DNA from: an uncultured Verrucomicrobiota bacterium
GTDB lineage: Bacteria > Verrucomicrobiota > Kiritimatiellia > CAIQIC01 > Lenti-01
Direction: 5' to 3'
Length of the DNA stretch: 64,000 nt
Assembly (NCBI GenBank): GCA_937872095.1
Contig: CALMNW010000076.1
Location: 1-64,000, forward strand
In this document: in pieces, positions 1 to 8,279 of the stretch
Layout of the letters: the number at the start of each line of letters is the position of its first letter
How positions within the stretch are numbered: position 1 is the stretch's first letter
Position numbers and translations under genes: made by a program
Notes under the pieces: generated by a model
Seen by the model: the letters and a program-made list of their open reading frames with translations, nothing else
Told to the model about the DNA's origin: nothing
The model's database searches: none

Positions 1-1424
1 CCGCCGGACTGCTTCTTGTGCTTGTAGTGGCCTTCGCCCTTGGCCGTCACGGTTTCCTTGTAGGCCACCTTCGGCGTGCTGAGGGTCACTTCCACCTTGC
101 TGCGCGCCTTCATGCGCTCCATCGCCGCGTCGATCTGCACGTCGCCGACGCCGGTGATGATCAGCTCGTGGGTCTCGTCGTTGCGCTGCACGTGGAGCGT
201 CGGATCGTCTTCCGCCACGCGGTGCAGGCCCTGGCCCAGCTTGTCTTCGTCGCCCTGGGTTTTGGGATGGACCGCGAACGAAACCACCGGATTCGGAAAC
301 GCGATCGGAACCATCTGGACGGGCTTGCCGGGCGCGCAGAGCACGTCGTTGAGGCCGGTGGCCTTCAGCTTCGCCAGCGCGACCACGTCGCCCGCTTGCG
401 CTTCGGGCACCGTTTCCTGCTTTTTGCCGTTGAGGAAATAGATCGTGCCGACGGTTTCCTTCTGCTCCTTCGTCGCGTTGAAGACTTCGCTCTTTTCCCG
501 GAGCGTGCCGCCCCAGATGCGGGCCAGCGTCAATTGGCCCACGAACGGGTCGTTGATCGAGCGCCAGACCTGCGCCACGAGCGGCGCATCCGCCGCGGGA
601 TTGACCGCGTTGCCGGCGGCGTCTTTCGCGGGCCGGTCGGCGGGACTCGGCAGCAGCCGCGCGAACCCGGCCAGCAGTTCGTCCAGCCCGACCGACTGCC
701 GCGCCATGACGGCGAAAATCGGGATGAATTTCGCCTGCGCCACGGAAGCGCGCAGGCCGCTGGACAGTTCGTCGGCCGTCAGCGTTTCGCCGCCGAGCAC
801 CTTTTCGATCAATTCGTCGCTGGATTCCGCCGCCACGTCGGTCAGCTTCGCGCGGATCTCGTCCGCCGGACCGCCCGTCGCCGACAGCGCATCCACCACG
901 CCCTTCTTGTCGTCCGTCGGGAACGTGACCGCTTCGCAGCGGGCGCCCCAGACGTCCTGCAGGGCCGCCACCGTGCCGGCGAAGTCGGCGTTTTCCTTGT
1001 CGAGGCCGGTCACGACGATCGCCCGCGGGAGGTTGAGCGCCTCGCAGCGCTTCCAGGTCCGGACGGTGCCGACCTGCACGCCGGCCGTCGCATCCACCAG
1101 AACCACGGCGGCGTCGGCGACGCTCGTGGCGGCCACCACCTGGCCGTAGAAATCGGCATAGCCCGGCGTATCCAGCATGGCCAACCGGAGCGGATTGCCG
1201 CCTTTCGGCCGCCAGACGGCATCGAACGGCTTCGCCCAGACCGTGATCTTGCGGTTCTTTTCTTCGTCGGTCCAATCCGCCGCGCTCGTGCCGTCGCCGG
1301 GATTTCCCAGGCGATCGTTGACGCCCAGCTTGTAGAGCAGCGCATCCACCAAGGTCGTTTTGCCGCTGCCGGTGTGGCCCACCAACACGAAATTCCGCAC
1401 GTCCGCGATCGGGATGTCCTTCAT
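1..1424 (-). CDS. EF-G-like translational GTPase (N-terminal part, cut by window edge)
   Basis: Translation elongation factor G family GTPase. The start ATG (1422-1424) gives MKDIPIADVRNFVLVGHTGSG, with the P-loop GHTGSGKTTL and the G3 motif DTPGYADF, followed by the EF-G domain II and III regions; the reading frame is still open at base 1. The G4 motif NKxD is replaced by TGLDKE, and the switch-I region reads EEKNRKITVWAKP instead of the ERGITI of canonical EF-G. Both changes resemble the EF-G2/FusA2-type paralogues rather than the main translocase. It is therefore called EF-G-like, and the housekeeping fusA is probably elsewhere. It lies downstream of tRNA-His on the same strand. Confidence 0.9.
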   Translation of the reverse strand, partial: MKDIPIADVRNFVLVGHTGSGKTTLVDALLYKLGVNDRLGNPGDGTSAADWTDEEKNRKITVWAKPFDAVWRPKGGNPLRLAMLDTPGYADFYGQVVAATSVADAAVVLVDATAGVQVGTVRTWKRCEALNLPRAIVVTGLDKENADFAGTVAALQDVWGARCEAVTFPTDDKKGVVDALSATGGPADEIRAKLTDVAAESSDELIEKVLGGETLTADELSSGLRASVAQAKFIPIFAVMARQSVGLDELLAGFARLLPSPADRPAKDAAGNAVNPAADAPLVAQVWRSINDPFVGQLTLARIWGGTLREKSEVFNATKEQKETVGTIYFLNGKKQETVPEAQAGDVVALAKLKATGLNDVLCAPGKPVQMVPIAFPNPVVSFAVHPKTQGDEDKLGQGLHRVAEDDPTLHVQRNDETHELIITGVGDVQIDAAMERMKARSKVEVTLSTPKVAYKETVTAKGEGHYKHKKQSG

Positions 1425-1559
1425 AGCCGCTCTTTGCCTTTCCTTGCCGTTCGTTCCGAACCGACCGGACGGGAAGCCCGGCCACAGAAATGCGCACCCT
1501 ATACAAAAGAGGGCTGCGCCGCAACCGCGAAATGAAACCCCCGTTGCCCCCGGAAAAAG

Positions 1560-1637
1560 TGGGGTGGATAACGGGATTTGAACCCGCAACAGCCAGAACC
1601 ACAATCTGGTGCTCTACCAAGTTGAGCTATATCCACC
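1560..1637 (-). tRNA. tRNA-His (GTG)
   Basis: A cloverleaf can be drawn on the minus strand. The 7-bp acceptor stem is GTGGATA with TATCCAC, the anticodon stem is CCAGA with TCTGG around the loop TTGTGGT (anticodon GTG at 1600-1602), and the T-arm holds GGTTCAAATCC. An extra G(-1) at 1637 opposite discriminator C73 is the hallmark of tRNA-His. The CCA end is encoded (1560-1562). Confidence 0.97.
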
Positions 1638-1695
1638 GACCAAACAGAGCGCGTGTTCTACCCCATCCCGCCGGAAAAAGCAACCCCCCTCCCGC

Positions 1696-2556
1696 TTATT
1701 TCGCGGGCCGATCCATCGCCTCCAGCAATTCGCGGGCTTCCGCCCCCGGGCGTTTCGGTTCCGGCGCGCCGCCCCAATCCGCCGCGTCGAGCCCCACCAG
1801 AAACCGCTTGCCGTCCGCCTCCAGCAGTTCCAGATGGGCGTCCAGGATCCGCGGGCCGTTCACGACCTTGATTTCCGCCGCCCGGCACTCCAGATGCGAT
1901 ACCCGCCGGCCTTTCGGTGTCTCCATCGAGGTCCACGCCACGTCCAGGCCTGTCACGGTCGCCTTCAAGTTGCCTTGGGCATCCTGCCAGCGCACCGACA
2001 TGTCCCGGAAAACCAGCGGACCGCGGATCCAGGTTTCCGGGGAACGGCCGACCGCGCCTTTTTCTTCCTGCGCCGGGGCCGGGTTTCCGTCTCCCGCCCA
2101 GTCCGAAGGCAGCGGCAGGCCCGTCCAGGCGAAGACGTTTTGCGGCAACCGCCCCAGAAAAGCCGGTTGGATCGCGCCGGTTTCGTCCGGCGCGATGGTC
2201 AGCGACAGGCCGTCCACGCGTACCGATTCGAGCATCGGTTCGCCGCGCGGCCGGAACAGGCTCCAGCGGATGCGCGCCAGCCGCACTTCGATCCCGGCCA
2301 CGTCCGACACGCCGATCGCATCGCGGATGCGCAGATTGAGAGATTCCGTCGCCCGGATGCGGCCCACGCGCATGTCCATGCCCGCCAGCCGGGACAGTTC
2401 CTTTTCCACCTGCGCGCGGAACAAGTCCGTCCGCACCAGCACTTGCAACGCCCCGTAGAGCAGCGCGGCGACCAGCAAAAGCTTCCACGCAAACGCGCAG
2501 AGAACGTGCCCGGCGGAAACGAGACGGGCGGCCGGCTCCGGTTTCTCCTTTTCCAT
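1696..2556 (-). CDS. membrane-anchored periplasmic protein, AsmA-like
   Basis: Protein of 286 residues. Starting at ATG 2556 (MEKEKPEPAARL), one hydrophobic helix (about residues 16-38) is followed by a soluble beta-rich domain. The pattern of a short N-anchor followed by VEKELSRLAGMDMRVGRI and then LRIRDAIGVSDVAGIEVRL resembles AsmA/DUF748-type envelope proteins, but the match is only by general appearance. The gene begins 4 nt after the proC stop, so it is probably the last gene of the XdhC-to-proC transcription unit. The open frame extends further upstream into proC; ATG 2556 is preferred because it avoids that overlap. Confidence 0.6.
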   Translation of the reverse strand: MEKEKPEPAARLVSAGHVLCAFAWKLLLVAALLYGALQVLVRTDLFRAQVEKELSRLAGMDMRVGRIRATESLNLRIRDAIGVSDVAGIEVRLARIRWSLFRPRGEPMLESVRVDGLSLTIAPDETGAIQPAFLGRLPQNVFAWTGLPLPSDWAGDGNPAPAQEEKGAVGRSPETWIRGPLVFRDMSVRWQDAQGNLKATVTGLDVAWTSMETPKGRRVSHLECRAAEIKVVNGPRILDAHLELLEADGKRFLVGLDAADWGGAPEPKRPGAEARELLEAMDRPAK

Positions 2557-2560
2557 GCCG

Positions 2561-3364
2561 CTACCCCGCCAATTCCGCGGCGCGGTCCCGCGCCGCCCGC
2601 ATGCCCGCCGCCACCGCTTCCGCAAATCCTCCGGCCGCCATCGCCGCGAGGCCGGCCAACGTGGTACCGCCTTTCGAGCTGACCCGCCGCCGCAGTTCCG
2701 CGGGATCCTCGCCGGTCTGCGCGGCCAGTTCCGCCGCGCCCCGCACCGTTTCCACCGCCATTTTCCGCGCCGTGGCGGCTTCGATGCCCATGTGGACGGC
2801 GGTGGCTTCCAGCGCTTCGATGAACGCGAACACGTAGCCCGGGCCGCTGCCGCTGAGCGCCGTGACCTCGTTCATCCGGGATTCCGGCAGCCGCACCACC
2901 GCGCCCACCGCCGCGAAAAGCTGCTCGGCCAGATCCAGATCCGCCGCCGTCGAGCGCGCGCCGCCGCAAATGGCCGAAACGCCCTGCCGGATCAGCGCCG
3001 GCAGATTCGGCATGACCCGCACCACCCGCGCCGGCACCTGCTGTTCCAGCGCGGCGGTCGGCAACCCCGCGCAAATCGACACCAGCAGCTGCTGGTCCGT
3101 GAACGCGCTCTTCGCCGCCGCGAGGGCCTCCGGCACCTGCTGCGGCTTCACCGCCAGCACCACGACGTCCGCGCCCCGCACCGCCTCCGCGCCGGCATCC
3201 GTCGCGCGAATGCCGTACTTCTCTTCCAGCAGCGCGCGGCGTTCCGGCGCCACGTCCGCCGCCACGACGTTGCGCTCCATCGAGACGCCGCCCGCCAGCA
3301 GTCCGCCGAGAATCGCCTCCGCCATGTTTCCGCCGCCCAAAAACGCGATGCGCTTGTTTTTCAC
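2561..3364 (-). CDS. proC: pyrroline-5-carboxylate reductase
   Basis: Catalyses the last step of proline biosynthesis, NAD(P)H-dependent reduction of pyrroline-5-carboxylate. The 267-residue protein has an N-terminal Rossmann motif (FLGGGNMAEAILGGL), the VLAVKPQ segment, VRVMPNLPALI, and the C-terminal family signature around LSGSGPGYVFAFIEAL and SSKGGTT. The start is GTG (3362-3364), which overlaps the yggS TGA as GTGA and is preceded by a GGAG Shine-Dalgarno. A yggS-proC pair is a common bacterial arrangement. Confidence 0.95.
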   Translation of the reverse strand: MKNKRIAFLGGGNMAEAILGGLLAGGVSMERNVVAADVAPERRALLEEKYGIRATDAGAEAVRGADVVVLAVKPQQVPEALAAAKSAFTDQQLLVSICAGLPTAALEQQVPARVVRVMPNLPALIRQGVSAICGGARSTAADLDLAEQLFAAVGAVVRLPESRMNEVTALSGSGPGYVFAFIEALEATAVHMGIEAATARKMAVETVRGAAELAAQTGEDPAELRRRVSSKGGTTLAGLAAMAAGGFAEAVAAGMRAARDRAAELAG

Positions 3365-4080
3365 GTCTCCTCCGCTCCTTCCGCGGGCCGCGCCCGCGTT
3401 CCGAAAATTCCCGTGCCCACGCGCACGAACGTCGCGCCTTCCGCGATCGCCACGTCCAGATCGTGCGTCATGCCCATCGACAGCTCCGTCAAATCCAATC
3501 CCGTTTCGGCCGCCCACGCGTCGCGCAGTTCGCGCAGCTTCCGGAAATGCGGCCGCGCCGTTTCCGGATCCTCCGCCAGCGGCGGAATCGTCATCAGCCC
3601 GCAGATTTGCACGTTCCGCAGCCGGTCGGCGAGCGCCAACACCTCCAAAACCGCCTCGGGCGCCAGGCCCGATTTCGACCGTTCGCCCGAGACGTTCACC
3701 TGCACCCGCGCGCGCAGGTGGCGCCCGGCGTCGGCCGCCTGGCGGTCCAGCGCCTCCAGCCGTTTCGCGGAATCCACCGAATGCACCCAGTCGAACAGCC
3801 GCGCCGCCTGCGCCGCCTTGTTGCTTTGCAGGGGCCCGATCAGATGCCACTCCAGTTGCCCCGGACACTCCGGAATCTTGGCCGCCGCTTCTTGGACGCG
3901 GTTTTCGCCGAACAGCCGCTGGCCGGCGGCCGCCGCCGCGCGCACCGCTTCGGGCCCGTGGGTTTTGGATACCGCGAGCAGGCGCACCGATTCCGGCGCG
4001 CGGCCCGCGCGCGCGCACGCCGCCGCGATCCGCGCCCGGACCGTTTCCAGATTTTCCGCGATGCCGCCCATTCCGTCCAT
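3361..4080 (-). CDS. yggS: PLP homeostasis protein, YggS/PROSC family
   Basis: A 239-residue single-domain alanine-racemase-fold protein that binds pyridoxal phosphate and buffers PLP levels. The PLP lysine lies in LLAVSKTHG; the family signatures FGENRVQEA, WHLIGPLQSNK, HSVDSAKRLEAL and LSMGMTHDLDVAIAEG are all present, and the protein ends with VRVGTGIFG. It is transcribed just after the zinc-ribbon membrane gene (1-nt gap) and overlaps proC by 4 nt. Confidence 0.95.
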   Translation of the reverse strand: MDGMGGIAENLETVRARIAAACARAGRAPESVRLLAVSKTHGPEAVRAAAAAGQRLFGENRVQEAAAKIPECPGQLEWHLIGPLQSNKAAQAARLFDWVHSVDSAKRLEALDRQAADAGRHLRARVQVNVSGERSKSGLAPEAVLEVLALADRLRNVQICGLMTIPPLAEDPETARPHFRKLRELRDAWAAETGLDLTELSMGMTHDLDVAIAEGATFVRVGTGIFGTRARPAEGAEET

Positions 4081-4081
4081 C

Positions 4082-4771
4082 CTACCCGCCGCCGGCCGCC
4101 CGGCGCAAGACCGCCGCCACGTACGGCATGGCGTCGTTCGGAATCGTCATCGCCCCGAATTTCAGCCGGTTTTCGCCGCTCGTCACCACGATTTCCGGCT
4201 GCGTCACGTCGTTCGACTGGAAGTTCGATTTCTCGATGGACACCATGGTGCCCGGCCGGCATTCCATTTCCCGCGTCCGGCCCAGCCCGCACGCGCCCGT
4301 AAACACCCGCACGCGCCCTTTCGACAGCGTCACCTCCGTTCGGCCGAACAACAGATAGCAGACGATCGCCAGCAACACGAGCGTACCCAGCAGGAACGGA
4401 ATCCCGAACAGCCCTTCTTGCCATTCGAAGGTGCCCTTGACGAGCGGCACGACGTAGATGGCCGTCATCGAAATGCCCGACCACAACGCCACGAACGGAA
4501 TCAAGAACAACAGCGCCGTCCGCCCGGGCCGGCACGTGATGGTCAGGGCGTCGCCGAATTCGCGCCGCAGGCTCACGCGTTTCGGCGGACGGGCCAGCTC
4601 TTCGTCGGTCAGCCGCGGCACCGTCGACGCGGCCAGGAAAGACCCCGCGTAGCCGCAAGCGCGGCACAGCGCCACGTCTTGCGCGACGTTGACGTCGGCC
4701 AGCGGCAGTTCCTTCCCGCAGTTCGGGCACAGGAACGTTTTCGCCGACAGAATCTTGTCCGCCAAGCTCAT
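4082..4771 (-). CDS. zinc-ribbon membrane protein of unknown function
   Basis: Protein of 229 residues that I do not recognise. An N-terminal zinc ribbon is visible as CPNCGKEL followed by CRACGYAG (about residues 15-41). Two hydrophobic segments follow (near TALLFLIPFVALW and FLLGTLVLLAIVCYLLFG), then a soluble C-terminal domain that resembles the bacterial PH/YdbS type of fold (GRTEVTLSKGRVRVFTG). Its ATG overlaps the TGA of the XdhC gene (ATGA), which implies co-translation. Confidence 0.6.
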   Translation of the reverse strand: MSLADKILSAKTFLCPNCGKELPLADVNVAQDVALCRACGYAGSFLAASTVPRLTDEELARPPKRVSLRREFGDALTITCRPGRTALLFLIPFVALWSGISMTAIYVVPLVKGTFEWQEGLFGIPFLLGTLVLLAIVCYLLFGRTEVTLSKGRVRVFTGACGLGRTREMECRPGTMVSIEKSNFQSNDVTQPEIVVTSGENRLKFGAMTIPNDAMPYVAAVLRRAAGGG

Positions 4772-5793
4772 CGCGCTTCCTTTCCGGTCAATTCCAGCGT
4801 GCCGCGCCGCGCCATGATCAGTTCCGCCAGGATCGACACGGCGATTTCCGCCGGTTCGATGCCGCCGAGGCGCTTCAGTCCGATCGGCCCGCGGATGCGG
4901 GCGATCGCTTCGGGCGCGAATCCGGCCTGTTTCAGCGCCTCGTGGCGGACTTCCCGCGTGTGGGTGCTGCCCAGCAAGCCCACGTAGCGGCAGTTCGCGC
5001 GCAACGCGGCTTCCAGCGCGGGCACGTCCAGCTTCTCGTCGTGCGCCACCACGGCCACGAAGCTATGCGCATCCAGCCCCGCCTCCGCCAGCCCTTCCCC
5101 GGGCCAGCGATGCACCACCCGTTCCGCCGCGGGAAACAGCTCCGCCCGCGCGAAATCCCGCCGCGGATCCACGATGGCCACGCGGAAGCCCGTCCGCGCC
5201 GCCATGGCGCACAGGTCGACCGCGATGGGCGACGCCCCTACGATCAACAGCAGCGGATCCGGCGCGAGCGCTTCCGCGAACCAGTTTTCCCCGCGCCACG
5301 CGAGTTTCCGCGTTCCGCCCCGGACGTTCAGTTCCGCCAGCGCCGCCGCCAGGTCCGGCGCGGGCGGCGCGTCGTCCGGCCGCAGCAGGATCTGCTCCGA
5401 TTCCTCCGCGAGCCGCGTCAGCAAGATCGCATGCGCATGGGGATCCAGCGTCCGCAAGGCCTGCCATGCGGCGCTTTCCGGATCGTGCGGCCGGATCCAC
5501 ACGTCGATTTCGCCGCCGCACGACAACCCCACTTCCAGCACGGCATCGAACGCGGCGCCGTAGTGCAGCATCCGCGCGCCGCCGGCCCCCCGCAGCAGCC
5601 GCAGCATGTGCTCCCGCAAGTCGTTCTCCACGCAACCCATCGAGACCGCGCCCGCGACTTCCCCCTTCTCGTTCACCGCCAGCCGCGCGCCCGGCTGCCG
5701 CGGCGACGAATGTTGCGCGCCGACGAGCACCGCCTCCGCGCTCCGCAGCCCCGCCGCATCCCAAGCCTTCAAACTATCCATCACGTCTTTCAT
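4768..5793 (-). CDS. XdhC/CoxI family protein
   Basis: XdhC-family proteins bind or sulfurate the molybdenum cofactor for insertion into molybdo-hydroxylases. N-terminal XdhC/CoxI domain: QHSSPRQPGARLAV, GAVSMGCVENDL and EVGLSCGGEIDVWI. C-terminal Rossmann XdhC_C domain: LLIVGASPIAVDLCAMA, IVDPRRDFAR, VAHDEKLDVPAL, YVGLLGSTHTREVRHEAL and IRGPIGLKRLGGIEPAEIAVSI. Start taken as ATG 5793; an in-frame ATG 9 nt upstream is also possible. No molybdo-enzyme gene is in the window, so its client is unknown. A TATCAT box lies 7 nt before the start. Confidence 0.88.
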   Translation of the reverse strand: MKDVMDSLKAWDAAGLRSAEAVLVGAQHSSPRQPGARLAVNEKGEVAGAVSMGCVENDLREHMLRLLRGAGGARMLHYGAAFDAVLEVGLSCGGEIDVWIRPHDPESAAWQALRTLDPHAHAILLTRLAEESEQILLRPDDAPPAPDLAAALAELNVRGGTRKLAWRGENWFAEALAPDPLLLIVGASPIAVDLCAMAARTGFRVAIVDPRRDFARAELFPAAERVVHRWPGEGLAEAGLDAHSFVAVVAHDEKLDVPALEAALRANCRYVGLLGSTHTREVRHEALKQAGFAPEAIARIRGPIGLKRLGGIEPAEIAVSILAELIMARRGTLELTGKEAR

Positions 5794-5914
5794 GCCGGCC
5801 ATGATAGCCGCACCCCCGCCCGCCTCAAAGCGCAAATCTCCCCGGACCAGGTCGAAGGCGCGGCGGCGGCGTTTTGGTCTTTTGTTGGCGACCGGCGCGC
5901 GCTAGACTGCGGAC

Positions 5915-7345
5915 ATGAATGCAACGAAGACCTGGCTGCTGGTTTTCGCACTCGCCTTGATCCGCGCCTCCGCCGCGCAGATTCCGCCGCGTCCGCGGCC
6001 CATTCCGCCGGCGGAACGGCCGCGCGAACGCCCCGAGCGCGCCGGCTGGCAACAACTGCCCCGCATCGAAGTGGCCGACGCATTCCGGGCGCGAAGCGGC
6101 CCCCAGATCGGCCTCAATTTCGTGCGGTTCTTCTGGGTCGCCCCCGGCGGACCCGGCCGCGCGCCCGACGAAATTTTCGGCGACCTCGCCTGGCTGGGCG
6201 CCGCGGCCTACCGGCAATTCGTTAAAGCCGATCTGTTCTGGGATCTCGTCGAACCCGCGGCCGGCCGCTGGTCGTTCGCGAACGCCGACGCCGTCGTGTC
6301 GCAGGCCGGTTTCATGCCCCTGCCCACGCTTTTCGCCATGCAATACGCATCGCCCACGCCGCCGTGGGAAACCGATCCGGCGAACTTCCGGAAAACCATC
6401 GGTCCCGAAGCGCGCCGCTATCTCGAAACCGTCGTCCGCCGCTACGCCCCGCACGTGAAATACTGGGAACTCGGCAACGAAATGGAACATTGGCGCATCG
6501 CCGATCCCGGCGACGGCGGGCTGGCCCGCGCGCGCCAATCCGACCGCGTGCCGGACGCCCGTCCCGCGGACGGCTTTTCGCCCAGCGAACAGGGCCGGTT
6601 CCTCGCAGAAGCCGCCGCGATCGTCCGCGCCAACGATCCCGACGCGGTGATCGTCCTGCCCGGCATGGCCGGCCTCGACGGCTATTCGCTCGACGTCTGG
6701 CTCGCCGGCGTCGTCGCGGGCGGCGGCACCGACTGGTTCGACGTCGTCAATTATCACGACTATGCCGGCTGGGAGTCCTTCATCATCCGCCGGCCGCGGC
6801 TGACCGCAGCCCTGCAGCGGTTGGGCATCGCCGACAAGCCCGTCTGGCTGACCGAAACGGGTTCCAGTTCAGACCCGACGTTGACGCTTCGCACCGATTA
6901 CCCCAACCGTCCCGAAACGCAGGCCGCCGACGTGTTCCGGCGCATCGTGCAAGGTTTCGGCTTCGGCGACGACCTCGTCGTCTGGCACAGCCACTCGGGA
7001 GCGCCGGGCGCGGCGCAGAATTCGTGGCGCGGCTACGGCCTCTGCGACTCCGCCGGGCGTCCGAACCTCGCCGGCCATGCCTTCCGGTTGCTGACGAGCG
7101 AACTCGTGCCGTGGGCGAAGATCGAACGCCTCGAAGCCGATCCGCGCGGAGCGAACGTCTACCGCTTCATGCTGCCCGACGGCACCGTCAAGACCGTCGC
7201 GTGGGGTTCCGGCACGTGCGTCGCGCCGGACGGCGCGACGCAGTTCGTTTCCGTAGTGCCTGCCGCCGACGGCACCTTCACCTGGCAACCCGTCGCCCCC
7301 GGCGCGAGGCTACCGCTGGCCCCGCATCCGATCCTGGTGAAGTGA
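5915..7345 (+). CDS. exported clan GH-A glycoside hydrolase-like protein
   Basis: Protein of 476 residues with an N-terminal signal peptide (MNATKTWLLVFALALIRASA) and then a TIM-barrel glycosidase-like domain. Two clan GH-A catalytic features are visible: the acid/base motif YWELGNEMEHW (E about residue 189) and a nucleophile in KPVWLTETGSSS (E about residue 314). Family assignment is uncertain; GH39- or GH5-like barrels fit best. It probably cleaves a polysaccharide or glycan in the periplasm or outside the cell. A TAGACT hexamer ends 6 nt before the ATG and there is no Shine-Dalgarno, so the mRNA may be leaderless. Confidence 0.75.
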   Translation: MNATKTWLLVFALALIRASAAQIPPRPRPIPPAERPRERPERAGWQQLPRIEVADAFRARSGPQIGLNFVRFFWVAPGGPGRAPDEIFGDLAWLGAAAYRQFVKADLFWDLVEPAAGRWSFANADAVVSQAGFMPLPTLFAMQYASPTPPWETDPANFRKTIGPEARRYLETVVRRYAPHVKYWELGNEMEHWRIADPGDGGLARARQSDRVPDARPADGFSPSEQGRFLAEAAAIVRANDPDAVIVLPGMAGLDGYSLDVWLAGVVAGGGTDWFDVVNYHDYAGWESFIIRRPRLTAALQRLGIADKPVWLTETGSSSDPTLTLRTDYPNRPETQAADVFRRIVQGFGFGDDLVVWHSHSGAPGAAQNSWRGYGLCDSAGRPNLAGHAFRLLTSELVPWAKIERLEADPRGANVYRFMLPDGTVKTVAWGSGTCVAPDGATQFVSVVPAADGTFTWQPVAPGARLPLAPHPILVK

Positions 7346-7391
7346 CGAATCCGCTTCTCACCCCGGAGCCTTCTCCGCTACATTGCCCCCC

Positions 7392-8258
7392 ATGAGTCTC
7401 CGCATCCTCCATTTCAGCGACGTCCACCTGCCGTTTCCGCCCGGCGCCTTCCGCACGCCCGGAATCCTGCACCCCAAGCGTCTCGTCGCGCTCGTCAATT
7501 TCTATCTCCGCCGCGGTTCCAAGTACGCCGAGGCCGTCCAAAAACTCAACGGCCTGAACGAATTTCTCCGCCGCGAGCCGGTCGACTACGTGCTGTTCAC
7601 GGGCGACTCGCTCAATTTCGGCCTGGAGCGCGAATTCGTCGCGGCCGCCCCGCGGATCGCCGAAACTCTCGCCCTGGCCCGGCGCGGTTCCCTGGCGGTG
7701 CCCGGCAACCACGATCTGTACGCCGGGAATTCCCCCGCCTGCCACCGCCGGCATTTCGCCGCCCTGCTCCATTCCGATCTCCCCGAAGCCGCCGCCCCCA
7801 CCGGCTATCCGCTCGTCCGCTGGCTGGGCGACGACGCCGTGGCCATCGCCTTCAACACCTCCCGCCCGAACTTCAACTTCTGGAACTCCAGCGGGCGCGT
7901 CCCCGCCCTCGAACTCGACGCCCTCGGCCGGCTGCTCGACGCGCCGGAAATCGCGGCCCGCCGCCGCGTTTTCCTGATGACCCACTATCCGTTCGACGAA
8001 AACGGCTATTTCCACGGCCTGCGCAATTCGCGCGCGCTGATCAAGCTCCTGCGCGGGCGCGAAAACCTCGTGCTCCTGCACGGCCACAACCACCGCGCCT
8101 ACACCCATTTCGTCGCCGGCACCACCACGCCCCTCTACTGCGCCGGCAGCCTGTCCAAGGCCGGCGCCGAATCGTTTTGGCTGTTCGATCTCTTCGGCGA
8201 CGCCCTCAATCCGCGCCGCGGCGCCTGGAAAAACGCCCGCTTCGTCCTGCTCGATTGA
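7392..8258 (+). CDS. calcineurin-like metallophosphoesterase
   Basis: A 288-residue dimetal phosphoesterase. All family motifs are in order: FSDVHLP (DxH), VLFTGDSLN (GD), VPGNHDLY (GNHD), MTHYPFD (TH) and LLHGHNHRAY (GHxH). No signal peptide is visible, so it is probably cytoplasmic; the substrate is unknown. ATG 7392 (MSLRILHFSDVH) is chosen over an in-frame TTG at 7383. A TACATT box lies 7 nt upstream of the ATG. Confidence 0.9.
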   Translation: MSLRILHFSDVHLPFPPGAFRTPGILHPKRLVALVNFYLRRGSKYAEAVQKLNGLNEFLRREPVDYVLFTGDSLNFGLEREFVAAAPRIAETLALARRGSLAVPGNHDLYAGNSPACHRRHFAALLHSDLPEAAAPTGYPLVRWLGDDAVAIAFNTSRPNFNFWNSSGRVPALELDALGRLLDAPEIAARRRVFLMTHYPFDENGYFHGLRNSRALIKLLRGRENLVLLHGHNHRAYTHFVAGTTTPLYCAGSLSKAGAESFWLFDLFGDALNPRRGAWKNARFVLLD

Positions 8259-8279
8259 GGCGCGGCCGCGCGGCCGCGC

